Origin: Tubulanus polymorphus
Taxonomy: Eukaryota; Nemertea; Palaeonemertea; Tubulaniformes; Tubulanidae
NCBI RefSeq assembly: GCF_964204645.1
Contig: NC_134028.1
Location: 20,000,153-20,064,152 of the forward strand
Reading direction: 5' to 3'
Length of the DNA stretch: 64,000 nucleotides
The notes under the pieces were generated by a model. That model saw only the letters and a list, made by a program, of their open reading frames with translations, searched no databases and was not told the origin of the DNA. A program made the translations under genes and the position numbers. This document shows, in pieces, positions 43,876 to 54,581 of the stretch. Within the stretch, counting starts at the first letter, position 1. The number at the start of each line of letters is the position of its first letter.

Positions 43876-45198
43876 ATTGGTCTCAAGCAGGGAGATAATC
43901 TATCCCCACTACTTTTTAGTCTATATGTAAACGACCTTGAAAACTTTCTATTGAGTAAAGGCTGTCAAAGTGTATGTATTGATAATAATGATGAGGTAAA
44001 TTTCTGGTTGAGACTTTTAGTGCTTTTGTATGCAGACGATACCCTTATTTTATCTGACTCGATGGAAGGCCTACAATTAGCACTTGATTCTTTGTCTGAA
44101 TATTGTGACCTATGGAAATTGAAAATCAACCCAGCAAAGACTAAAATACTAATAATCCAAAAAAGAAAAACAAGATTAAAACCAACTTTTTTTATACACC
44201 AACATGAAGTCGAAGTTGTTGACGAATTTGTCTACTTAGGAATATTATTTAATTACACTGGTACATTTGCAAAATGTCGAAAGAAAATTGGGGAAAGTGC
44301 AAATAAAGCTCTATTTTTTGTCTTGAAAAAGGTCCAACAGTACTCTTTAGATACAGACGTAGGTTTAGAACTTTTTGATGCTATGGTCGAACCAATCCTT
44401 ACGTATGCATGTGAAATATGGGGTTACGAATCAACTGCTATTTTAGAGAAATACCACCAGCGTTTTTGTAAATATTTACTACATCTAAACCGGTCTACCC
44501 CAAATTATATGGTCTATGGTGAATTAGGTAGAACCCCGCTTGCGAAAATCATCAAGAGTAAAATGGTTAAGTTCTGGGCAAAGCTTTTATGGAATGATGT
44601 ATCGACATTATCGGGTCAAATGTATAAAATGCTTTTTAATATGCACTTGCTCCATGGAAAAACAACCAAGTGGTTAAGTTATATAAAATGCACCCTAGAA
44701 GAGTGTGGTTTAATGAACTACTGGGTAAATCACGAGCGAGTTAATCCTGAACTTATTGGTGAATTGATCAAACAGCGTCTTCAAGACCAATTTACTCAAA
44801 AATGGAGGGCCGATTGCCGTAACAGCTCAAAAGGACTAATGTATTCTATGATCAAAACTGAACTAAAGTTCGAACCATATTTGCATGACCTCCCTATTTC
44901 ATTGCGACGCACATTGTGCCGGTTTAGATGTAGTAATCACAATCTACCGATTGAAACCGGTAGATATAGTAATACACCTCAAAACCAGAGATTTTGTTTA
45001 AAATGCAACCAAAATGTAATTGGAAATGAATATCACTTTTTATTTGAATGTCCAGAATATACAATTCTAAGATCACAGTGCTTACCACAATTCTGTTTAA
45101 CAAGACCTAGTCATTATAAACTGATAACCCTTTTCAATTCCCCAAAAAATACTCTTGTCAAATTATGTAAGTTTCTGAAGCAGCCTTTGAACCTTTGA
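43876..45198 (+). mobile_element. Second LINE copy, 5'-truncated, reverse transcriptase C-terminal part
   Basis: Begins within the reverse transcriptase (IGLKQGDNLSPLLFSLYVND) and stays open to a TAA-type stop at 45198. It includes the catalytic LLYADDTLILSDS, thumb (KINPAKTKILIIQKRK), VDEFVYLGILFNYTG, TYACEIWGYES and YMVYGELGRTPLAK. A Cys/His block RFCLKCNQNVIGNEYHF-LFECPEY lies near the C terminus. It is clearly diverged from the first copy, so it belongs to a related subfamily. It lacks the 5' half and the (TCTAA)n tail. Confidence 0.88.
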
Positions 45199-45209
45199 TA
45201 TATATATGA

Positions 45210-45535
45210 GGTCGCCATGTTCATTTTTGATCCGCCGCTCTGATTGGCTGAAATTAGTTGTGGAGTCGGCAACTCATCGCAGAAACACGCACATCGACGA
45301 CGACGAGTCGGCGACTGGTTCCGTCGCGTCGTAGAAGTAGAACATGTTCAACTCCTGCGATTCAGTCGCCGATCGTGAAAAACTGTCGCACGACAGTCGT
45401 ATAGCTAGACTCAGATCGACTAGAATCGGCGACGAAAATCGTGCGACGATCGGCAGTAGTCGCCGGAAAACCAGTCGCCGATCAGTTGAGTCGCGTCGGA
45501 AGGTCGATCTGAGCCCCCTTTTATACGTGTGACGC
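45210..45535. repeat. GC-rich inverted AGTCGCCGAT repeats
   Basis: Many copies of AGTCGCCGATC and its complement GATCGGCGACT in both orientations. The 12060-12310 stretch, with ACTGGC/GTCGCA motifs, is similar in style. Likely a MITE-type fold-back; the open frames here are not credible genes. Confidence 0.45.
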
Positions 45536-46088
45536 AAGCATAAACGCAGGTTGTCTGATAATAGCGACACTGGCCATGAACTCCAGTTTCCGTACATTAC
45601 TTGTTGCTATAGTTTAACCACTGAAATAACTGAAGCTCAATAATATTCCTGAAAGCCCATAAATATAATTCATGAAAGCCGCATAATAGATCCAGTTCTG
45701 GACCTACTTCTACAGTTTTTGACCAAGTTCCACACTTCTAGACTTGTTTCTAGGATCCATTTACACTGTCCTGGACAAAGTACCTAAGTTCAGTTGAATT
45801 TGACTCAAGAGTTAAAATGAGTTTATCTTTTATGGGTTTAGTTAAAATGAGTTTATTATCAATAATTTTGACTCTTTTGTGGAATTGTGGATCGAAAATG
45901 TAAAACCTCCATCGTCCTTCAAATTTCCAGCAATATACAGTAGAAAAACAGATGCAGACAGATTAAACAAAGCAGAAATAATCGAATCTCGATCCTGTAA
46001 ATAGTTGGTATTAGATCTACTGAGTGGGATGTTTAATGTGAAGCCGTTCAGCAACTTCTGATCAAATATTATTCAGCCCAAAATATGT

Positions 46089-46095
46089 ATAAAAC
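46089..46095 (+). promoter_or_regulatory. TATA box of copy C
   Basis: TATAAAA in ATGTATAAAACTCGCATGAT, about 200 bp upstream of the ATG. The likely 5' UTR exon ends at 46172 before GTAAGATC. Confidence 0.55.
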
Positions 46096-46289
46096 TCGCA
46101 TGATTCAATCGACAACTGAAACATTCGTCAGTCGCTTTGATATCACGTTAAATCTCAACACACATTAAACAGGTAAGATCACTCATGATATCTGTAGTTC
46201 TGAAACAGCCGGGGACCAGTCTCCAGTTCTGACACTGCCGGAAACCAGTCTCTATTTCTATGATCTGATTACAGTTTTCCGGAGACAAC

Positions 46290-46821
46290 ATGAAATTGAT
46301 CAGTTTTTTGGTGGTTTTTCTGGCGGTTTTCTGGGTTTCAACCGATGCCATTGATGAAAGCACATGTCGCAAGGTAAACATCTGTCTATAAAGAGAAAAC
46401 GCTGTATAGTCAAAAAGCGTTTTTTCAATCCTATCACGTGTGTTAATCCATCGCAGCTACACTCACTATAACCTCTTAATATTCTTATAATCTCAGTATT
46501 GTATTTAAAGGGCTTTCCGGGAAATAGCAGTTTCAATTATGTGTTTGGTTTCATCGACAGGTATCATCTCTTGCTGTCGAACATTACGGCAAGGCCATAT
46601 CGGGACCACTGAGCAAATTAGATTGCGAAACTATCGTCAACAGCAAGATCTTGGACGATCTAAAGTTAAAAGGTTCACAACTACCTAGCGTTTTGGCGAA
46701 AGTATTTCAGTCAAAACAAGGCAAATCGCTGATTATCGATTACGTAAGAAAAAATGCCAAAGATCTAAGAAACAATTTGAAATCTCTGAAAAATGCATTG
46801 AAAAAAAATAAAGAAAACTAG
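46290..46821 (+). CDS. Small secreted protein, unassigned family, copy C (intact)
   Basis: Two coding exons, 46290-46373 and 46561-46821, plus a non-coding first exon ending at 46172 (acceptor GATTACAG before 46275). 114 residues. The signal peptide MKLISFLVVFLAVFWVSTDA is followed by a mature chain of about 94 residues beginning IDESTCRKVSSLAVEHYGKA, then ISGPLSKLDCETIVNSK. It ends in a lysine-rich, probably helical tail (KDLRNNLKSLKNALKKNKEN). Two cysteines could form one disulfide. All signals are intact: TATA box (46089), both introns, and poly(A) signal AATAAA at 46953-46958. I do not recognise the family. A small basic secreted protein could be an antimicrobial, mucus or signalling factor, but nothing in the sequence decides this. 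Confidence 0.78.
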
Positions 46822-47164
46822 AAAAAGTATTTAGAAATGATGGATAATTTGACCGGCATCGCATTATACTAGAAGATGTATGTTCTAATTCTGTAGGTTT
46901 CGCGTTTCCTTGTTCTATACGATTCAAATTTGTATCAGTGCTTGAAAATACAAATAAATAATTCTTTTAGCATTAGAAATGAATTTAGTGATGTATTGAT
47001 TTCATTGACGATTCGCAGTTTACAGTTCTCCAGAAAGGGGTGTGCGGATATTACTTACAAGTACCCGGGAACCTCTTAGCAGGTGATACTTACGAGCTTC
47101 CAGTTGTTTCAGACGGTGTCCAATACATAGGACAAGTTTATATTGCCGTAACGCCACCTAGCAT

Positions 47165-47400
47165 GTAATAAGAAGAGTTTTTCGTCCCAGCAGCTAGTAC
47201 CACTGTAACCCTAGTGGTTCTTAAGAGACGGCCAAGGCCTTTTTATAGGTTGTTAAGGCTCACAACCTGACAGAGTTACCAGAGCTGAGTCCATGCATGT
47301 GTCTCGACAGCCAACGCCAGGTGGTTTCGATCTAGGGACCTCTTGGTTCCCAGTCCTCCACTCAAACAACTGCATGAGACCCCAATCCCAACAATAACAA
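47165..47400 (-). repeat. tRNA-derived SINE-like element
   Basis: The minus strand has an A-box-like TGTTTGAGTGG followed about 30 nt later by the B-box match GATCGAAACC, then a conserved-looking body (GTCAGGTTGTGAGCC, AAGGCCTTGGCCGTCTC). This is the head-and-body plan of a tRNA-derived SINE. No poly(A) or other tail defined. Confidence 0.45.
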
Positions 47401-49092
47401 GTAATTCGGTTCATCTGGATAAGAAAAAAACAAATTAAGCAGTTTAGAAACGCCAGAAAAAAAGATATGACTTTCAACTTGACATGTTCAGTAAGAGAGC
47501 TGATACCTGTAGGTGTGACCGATGTGTGGGCGTGTCTTCCAGCTGTCGCTAACAGCTGTGTCTGGCTGTACGGCAACGAACGCCATTTTTTACATTCTTG
47601 TTCGCTGAGATATTTCTGACAGACGAGTGAATTAAACCTGAAGGCGTCCGGCCGGTATTAAATACTGTGACAGTGGTTTCTCTTTTGAGACGAGGTTTAA
47701 CTGAGCCCGACTGTAAATCAACTGTTATAAAATCTCCCACAAAGCAATGCGAACGGGAAATAAGTCTGAAAATCGAATTACCTATAAACAATATCGATAT
47801 CAACTCGCAAAACACTCAAATATGAAAATCTTTTCCTAGTTTCATCTTTCACGTCAAACATCGAAGCCATATCGAACGGGAGATTATTGTTCTGTCGCGT
47901 GCAATAGACATGCGCAATGGAACATACCGTAAACGGTTCGAATCCAATCATCTGAGGATTCCTCGGAAGTTTCCAATCCCGAATATAGACTTCCTACAAC
48001 AACTTTCCAAGTTCTGTCCATCCCATGTAAATAGTTTTCCTCGGGATTTTATGGGTTTTAGAATTATTCTTTAACCATTTTTGTTATCAATCCCATACCC
48101 TCGGCCAATCAAAATTAACGGCTTAACTATTTTGCAGATATACATTTCATTTTTACAATATAATAATAGGCGTACTAGCAAAGTAGATAGAGTGATAATT
48201 GAAAATGCCATTTAAAATAGGTAGAATTTCCCCCAATCTGTTCCAGGAGTCAACTTTGTCAAAAGCCGCCATCTTTTGTGTCCCGGACTTGTAGCCGCCG
48301 ATAATTGACCAGCTCCTGGCGCCACCTTTATCATCTTCGCCGTCGTTCCACCAAAAGGCAAGAAGTCAGGAATGTTGACCAGTGACCAGTCAGGTATGGC
48401 GTGAAATGTGGTGAAAATTAATGAATTGAGTCAGATCTCTGATGTTACACAGTTTACTCACTATGCGCTACAGGCATTTACTTTATTGAGTACAGATTAT
48501 ATAATCAGCATTTCAAATGAAAATTTTACAAATGAAATACATTTGTATTTTGAAGAACATCAACCAAATACTGGTAATTTACAGATCGATTATATGAAAT
48601 ACATTATAATTGGAAAGCATCAACCAAATACTGGTAATTAACCGATTGATGATATATAAGTGTTTTGGTGCAACTAAAAGATCTATTGATTGATTTCGTG
48701 TGTCAGTAATTCATGAATCCTATCACATGTACATTATAACTAGATCTGTGTTCAGTTGGTTCTTTTAGTCTACGAGAGGTAAACTGACTGGGTTGGTTGT
48801 GATTATTAGCGGCACATGCTAATTGGTCGGTATCTACGCCTTACAATAGAATAAGCGATTACGATACTTTGACAGTAACTGTTTGTAACTCTAAGCGAAA
48901 CTGCGTCTTGCATTTTGTTTCGCTGTCGCATCCGAAATTTGGATGGTAACACGAGATCAGCGTTCTCAATACACATCTATCCGAAAGTGTTTTGTAATTT
49001 TGCGGGTATAGCTTTGCTCTTCGTCGGGTACTATAATTTCCTATTCTTTTCACTGAGAAACACAGCTCTTTTGAAGGACGATTAACTATGAA
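47401..49092. other. Intergenic, no gene recognised
   Basis: Includes a short direct duplication at 48530-48650 (CATCAACCAAATACTGGTAATT twice, about 70 bp apart). Short open frames occur on both strands, but I see no domain, splice-supported exon or RNA gene. Confidence 0.4.
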
Positions 49093-49269
49093 ATGGACCC
49101 GCGCCATTTACATCCGTCGTTATTTCGATGTCTTAGTTTGATCGCATCCATGAAGAAAATTGATTTCAGAAAAATCCGTTTAAAATGTTGCAAACTCTGC
49201 ACCCTCTGTATTCTGATTGCTATTGTGGTAGTCAACTATAAACGTTATCGAGTGATGATGAACCAGGTT
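49093..49269 (+). CDS. Possible first exon or small membrane protein
   Basis: A 58-residue open frame with a short basic N-terminal segment, then RKIRLKCCKLCTLCILIAIVVVNYKRYR, one predicted transmembrane helix with basic flanks. This is the layout of type II membrane enzymes. CAG|GTTTGA at the end could be a donor instead of a stop codon. No downstream exon was found, so this may be spurious. Confidence 0.25.
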
Positions 49270-49323
49270 TGAAAATAAATAGTCAGCCTAAAAAGCAACC
49301 TAACTTTCAGTCTCGAATTTCAC

Positions 49324-50346
49324 TTATCTAGAAAACAACCAAACACCGGAAACAACCATAACGAATATTATCATATCTATACTATAGATGGGAGCGCTAT
49401 TGCATTCGTCGGTGGTGCAGCATTTCGGTTCAACAGACTTAGTGCTGTTTGGTAGAGGATATTCGCTTTTACAATTTTTGAAACAGCCCCGAATAAACAC
49501 TGAACTTTCGTATTGCAATTTCTGAAATGAAACGAACAGTAACGAATTCTGAAACCGATGAACGTATCAACGAAATTCACCGGGGTGATTACTGTAAATC
49601 ATTACTTACCCCGCACTGATAACCGCGGCTGAGGGGACACGTTGTGCTATGAACATCATCGCTGGTTTCACAGCCGTCGGTAAAATATGACCGTTTTCCG
49701 ATGTCGTTTGTGTTGTTTCTTTTCAAAAGAACTGAAACAGATGAAACAAATTAACTGTCGGGGGGCTCAACAGATTAGGCACGAATGACGCCAGTAAGTT
49801 TGTTTTTAAGTTGGGCGTCGTTATTTTGTCTCCGCTTGTTAGGAAGATGCGTCACAAGACTGCATTGAAAATGTCTACATCTATATTGATTTCGATTAAA
49901 AAATGCGAATAAAGATAAACTTACTACTGTCAATAGCAAATTGTTTCATCGCATCATATACTGCCTTATAACCGTCTTTATGATATTCACAATCGTAGCA
50001 TCTCATTACAGTTGCTGTCACTGAAAATAAGGATAACTGAGATTTAGAAAAAATTAGATGAAATACTTACCGTCAATAGCGAACTGTTTCATTGTATTAT
50101 ATTCTGCCTTATAACGGCTTTTATACACACGAGAGTGGCATGTCAGACTTTAAACAACTGTTGTCGAAAACGAAGATGATATGAGATGAAATAAAAAAAA
50201 CAATTGAGATGAAATGAGTTTTTACGAATTAAGCTGCATTTGAAGTGGACAGTATATTGTGGGGCTGGCTAAAATACAAACTCACCCTGAGCAAACAGAA
50301 CCAGTAAAGCTGTCGCGACCGTAAACATAATCTGTAACTGATTCAT
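49324..50346 (-). CDS. Ly6/uPAR three-finger protein, GPI-anchored
   Basis: Four exons on the minus strand: 50286-50346, 49925-50020, 49610-49731, 49324-49521; 158 residues with continuous phase. Exon 1 is a signal peptide (MNQLQIMFTVATALLVLFAQ). The LU domain starts MRCYDCEY and has ten cysteines (C-x2-C, then Cys in TDGCETS, TTCPLS, YQCG, RGCFKNCK). It closes with KCCTTDECN, the diagnostic CCxxDxCN motif. The C terminus is a hydrophobic segment (IDMIIFVMVVSGVWLFS) with no cytosolic tail, as expected for replacement by a GPI anchor. Such proteins act at the cell surface as receptor modulators or adhesion factors; the partner is unknown. A CATAAAA at 50416-50422 is a candidate TATA box. A degraded copy of exon 2 lies in intron 1. 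Confidence 0.85.
50080..50155 (-). pseudogene. Partial duplicate of Ly6 exon 2
   Basis: The minus strand reads YKAEYNTMKQFAIDG before a GTAAGTATT donor, matching the end of exon 2 (YKAVYDAMKQFAIDS). The first half, with the CYDC cysteines, is degraded, so the copy probably is not used. Confidence 0.6.
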
Positions 50347-50415
50347 CCTGCTATGTTCCGTCTGTCGTCTGTCACTTGTAGACCTGCTGTCGTCTGTCAA
50401 CATGGGTTTGCGCTG

Positions 50416-50422
50416 TTTTATG
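50416..50422 (-). promoter_or_regulatory. TATA-like site of Ly6 gene
   Basis: CATAAAA on the minus strand (GCGCCATAAAACAGCGC), about 70 nt upstream of the ATG at 50346. Confidence 0.35.
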
Positions 50423-53270
50423 GCGCTCTCTTCCCCCGGACACCATTTGGGCTTCGCAAAATATGTTTCTTTGAAATATGTTTCTTTATTCTTTGAAATT
50501 GGTCATTTAGAAATAAATGAAATTTCAGATTTGTTATCATTATCTTTTTTGGTAACAATTTGAGATCAATTGTAGCGAGAACAATAAAAGTTTAATTTAC
50601 CAAAGCAATTTTAGATTTAAAGAGAAAATTCCATAAACTGCACTACTCCTTATTGAAATTTAGAATAAAATATCCCCGCTGATTAAAAGGCAAAAATCTG
50701 TAATACATGAAAAAGTTAAAACGATTTTCTTTTCGTTCGACTGAAAAAAAAATTGATAGGACTCCTTGAAGATATTCTTGAAAATTAGCCTTTGAAGATA
50801 TAGATTTTTACCATTCGTCAAATTGAAATCTATATGTAATTTGATGATCTTGAATATTTTCTTCTTTGCACAACAGGATAAGATAATTCCATTTTTCTAC
50901 AAAGATTTAATCGTTGAAATGAATATATATATATATATTGGATTCAAACGTCGTGCAAGATTTAATTTGATTTCGTTGAGTCAGTAAACTAACTGTAGGA
51001 GTGCAAATAGGGAAATAAACTGAATGAAAAAAGTAAGATAAGTGTTCAAAAGAAACTATGCAGAACTTCAATAAGAAAATTACGGACTGTGAAAAGATCT
51101 CCATAGATATAAATATTATTGACCAACAACTGTAGAGATCTGAACACGAGTGTGTTCTGTGCCTATGTTGACTTCAAAATTAAAGCATTGATTCCATTTG
51201 TTTTCGAATAATTCAGCAGAGGAAATAAGTTGACGAAGAATACGTAGCAGTGTGGCCCCTACAAAAAATATTTGCCCTTCACGGGCAGTCCGACGATTGG
51301 TGTCACTATCATCCGAGTATCGAGTGGAAAAAAGCTTTGTGACATAAGATTGCACTAGCACGGCGGACAAAAGATAAAGATTACCTACTTGCCCTGGTGA
51401 GAATATACTTGTCCCGGGCAATCGGACAAGTGCTTAGATCGGACCCTGAAGTCGCTGGAGACAAAAATCGAGCAAGTTTTTCCGATTATTAACTAAATAT
51501 TCAGTGAAATCTGTAACATACACTGAGTGAGAAAAGGAATCGTATATCTATTCGATGCCTCGTTTGATAAATGTCGGGCACGGAAGCCTAAAAATCAACT
51601 AACTTTCATTGAAAATGAACTGATTTTCACTACGAATGACCCAATGTTTTTATGCGCCATCTGTTAGTGCCAGTGTCCCATTATTCTTTAGTGATCAGGG
51701 GCTTATCAATCACGTCGAATAGCCCAAACTGTTCAGGCGTGGAGAGAGGGGATGGCATTTTTATGTTCTCTTTATGTCCATGGACTATCTGGCCTGGTAA
51801 AAAGTTGCTTGGTCATTGTTAATTGCGCTTACGGTGCAGGAGGGAGTCACGAACGCTTAAAAACTCACAATCAATGATAAACAGCATTCCGGGAAATGTA
51901 TTCTTATCATAATCGGTGCGGAGCAGAATACAAATGGGAATAGTGTATATTTATGAAATCTATTTTGTATCTTATGGTGATATTTAGGGGTTAAGACCCC
52001 CTAATCAGTGGTATACTCCTGACCTAAAGGATGTATCGAACAAATCCTTACAGTGATGAATTGAAACTCTGCCCCGGATCGAAACCCTGCCATGGTGGGC
52101 ACATCCAACCTGTCAATATGTGATGGTGCGCACTAGACGCGGTACAAACAGCTATTAGTTTGTATGAAAAGTACCCCGTATAGACGGTTGAAGCGTTTTC
52201 ACACTAGATGAAAAACATATTCATTCAATTCCCTGTGTACTTAGTCGGATGTCTCAATTCAATTCTAGTTTTTCACTTATCATAATTATTAGATTGGTTT
52301 TCAATGTATAAACTATTCACGGAGATGTCTGTAGGTTGTTACGTATATTCTTAATATACATTTTATTTAATTTCAGTTAAAAAACCTCGAATAAAATCTC
52401 GTGGAATCCCTAGAAACTAGATCTCATAAGGCGTTATGTTGTTTATTTCATTGCTAGGGCTCTGTGTGATAACTGTGGTCAGTTTTTAACCTAAAAGACT
52501 TCATGAATCAAAGCAATTGGAGATATTACTAATTAAATCCTCAAGATGTTTATCAGATTTTAACACTAAACTAATGCAACAACGGTCCACGTAGTCTTGA
52601 CACATGAATCGCATAATACGCGAGTGCCTATAATGGGTGATATGAAATTCTACCCAAATATCAGAGATGTCTAATGGGTTATATTTATATGCTATTTTTC
52701 AACTTCGATAGGCTCCTTCTAGTTAGTTACCTAATCGTTGGTGGTAAGCTTTTTATAATCGGATGGGCTTATACCAACGTTAGGGATGACAAGGGCCAAA
52801 ACACGTTTGAAAAAAGTAACACTTCCAAAATATACTTTCTATTGAGTTCAGTCCACAATTAATGGCTTAAATCATAAACTAACACAGGTACCTTTTGAAA
52901 TAATCCAATATTATGTATGTTTCGAGCGATTAATCAACATTATTTCGAGAAATTAATTAATTTCTCCACAAATTTCGCCATTGGCCGCCATTTCTCTGTA
53001 TTGCATACATGTGGCATGATAGACTAGGTGACCTACAAGGATTTATATAAAACTTTCAAACGCTACGACAATTTTTATTTTTGTTAGTTTTCCAACTAAT
53101 ATTTCAAATCTTCGTGTTTTCCATAATAGATAATGAAAAAATAAATTCTGGTTGAAAAAATTTGAATTAGTGTTGATTTCTTAATTTTTTCAATTTCGTC
53201 GTTTCATTTCGTTAGTTTGTGTTATTGTGCTGGCCTCAGTACACAGGTGCCAGCACCCTCCATACGTTTT
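50423..53270. other. Intergenic, no gene recognised
   Basis: AT-rich sequence with only short open frames and a small (AT)n tract at about 50927-50938. No splice-supported coding exon or structural RNA seen. Confidence 0.4.
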
Positions 53271-53274
53271 CAAA

Positions 53275-53339
53275 ATGGCCGCCGTCGAATCGTTTACTCT
53301 CACTTTACGGCCGATTTTCACATGGATTAAGATCGTCAG
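53275..53339 (+). CDS. Possible orphan first exon
   Basis: AAAATGGCCGCCG is a good start context, followed by 21 codons (MAAVESFTLTLRPIFTWIKI then V) and a strong donor CAG|GTGAGG. I found no matching second exon before the convergent polycystin-like gene, so the gene is undefined. Could be chance. Confidence 0.25.
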
Positions 53340-53479
53340 GTGAGGTGTTGTAGGTATCAAACAAACTACGAATCTGTTGTGCGTTGATTACAACAAAAAT
53401 TAGACGGATATCTTAAGAGACAATGAAATGCCAGGCAAATTACTCAAAAAAATTTCATTGAAAAATGACCTTCCCATTC

Positions 53480-53568
53480 CTGACTGTGGTTTGTGAAAAC
53501 AGGGAGGTGGGAGTTCACTCCCACCTCCCTTGTGAAAATATCCGATCGTGAAACTAAACCACAGTCAG
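53480..53568. repeat. Nested hairpin, MITE-like
   Basis: The outer arms CTGACTGTGGTTT (53480-53492) and AAACCACAGTCAG (53556-53568) are exact complements. Inside them GGGAGGTGGGAGT (53502-53514) pairs with ACTCCCACCTCCC (53517-53529) across a 2-nt loop. Confidence 0.85.
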
Positions 53569-54402
53569 GTTACTGACTAGGCTCCTTCTTACTCGATATC
53601 GCTCAACCAGTTAGCCGGGGCGAACCTTGCCTTGTGTTTGTTGGACGATACAAATAAAAATACTCAATTGCTTTATAAGACCCTACTCGATAGAACAAAA
53701 AATTCGATGATATATTCTTTGAAAATGGTTAAATTATCTCATCATCCATGGTAAATTAAAATTCGACCTGGTATTCAATTGTGGATACATGAATCTTTAT
53801 GAACTATTCATAAGAGGCAAAAACAATGATATAATTCAGTTGTTGTATCGTCGGACGAATATTGATCGATTTAGCCCGATTCTAACGTGGAAAATCAAAT
53901 TCCAACATATTAAATTTCATGCATTTATTTCGAGAAGAAGCAAATTTTAAGAATACATTGCAATGAAAAATTAGTCATTGAGAATTGTAGATTGCATAAA
54001 TTATGAAAATATTTACACGACTCAAGAGCGATCAATAATCAAAACAGATTTTTAACGGATATGGACTCATACCGGTCCACTTAGAGCAAAAAAAACACTC
54101 AAGTTCAATGCAAATATAATGTTAATGGAAGGTAAAGTATGTTTTGTAAATGATTCGGGCCTCTTACACTACTGTCCGTTGTAGTGACTGACTGAGTATA
54201 ACGGCCGAGTCGGAGCCTTCTCAACGGATCCCTTCACACTACCATCCTGTAGCGAGTGACTGAGTCGAGGATCAGTCGAGTTATTGGATATCTCAGGTCA
54301 ACTTCACTTCATGGTTTTCGAGCAATGCAAATAGAATTATTATCAACATAATGTGCAGTAATTCAAACGAGACTTTAAGAAATGTCTTAAATCTTTCAGC
54401 GT
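53569..54402. other. 3' flank of polycystin-like gene, no gene recognised
   Basis: Probably includes the 3' UTR of the minus-strand gene. A repeated GTAGTGACTGACTGAGT / GTAGCGAGTGACTGAGT motif occurs at 54180-54270. A minus-strand AATAAA-like site lies near 53922. Confidence 0.4.
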
Positions 54403-54581
54403 TTAACTGATGATGATATTTCGTTTTTTAGATTTTTCCGACGACTTCTTCATTTCCTCCAGTTCGGCCATTACGTCTTTGCTGTCGGCTTGTTTTTTAA
54501 TGTAGTTCTCCAGCCTGTCGATGATCAAATCGACTCGGTTCGAAAGCTCGCGGCACTTCTCATCCGCGCTGTCTTGGGCTC
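54403..54581 (-). CDS. Last exon: cytosolic coiled-coil tail
   Basis: Acceptor CGGTTTACAG before 54581, stop TAA at 54403-54405. It encodes EGAQDSADEKCRELSNRVD, then LIIDRLENYIKKQADSKDVM and AELEEMKKSSEKSKKRNIII. The heptad pattern predicts a coiled coil, the part through which polycystin-1 proteins usually pair with polycystin-2. Confidence 0.85.

Noticed and set aside
45274-45597. Gene in GC-rich AGTCGCCGAT region
   Set aside because: The open frames come from inverted repeats in both strands, with arginine/serine-rich nonsense translations.
48859-49107. 82-residue minus-strand frame near the Ly6 gene
   Set aside because: Has a few cysteines but no LU pattern or splice signals; overlaps a plus-strand candidate.
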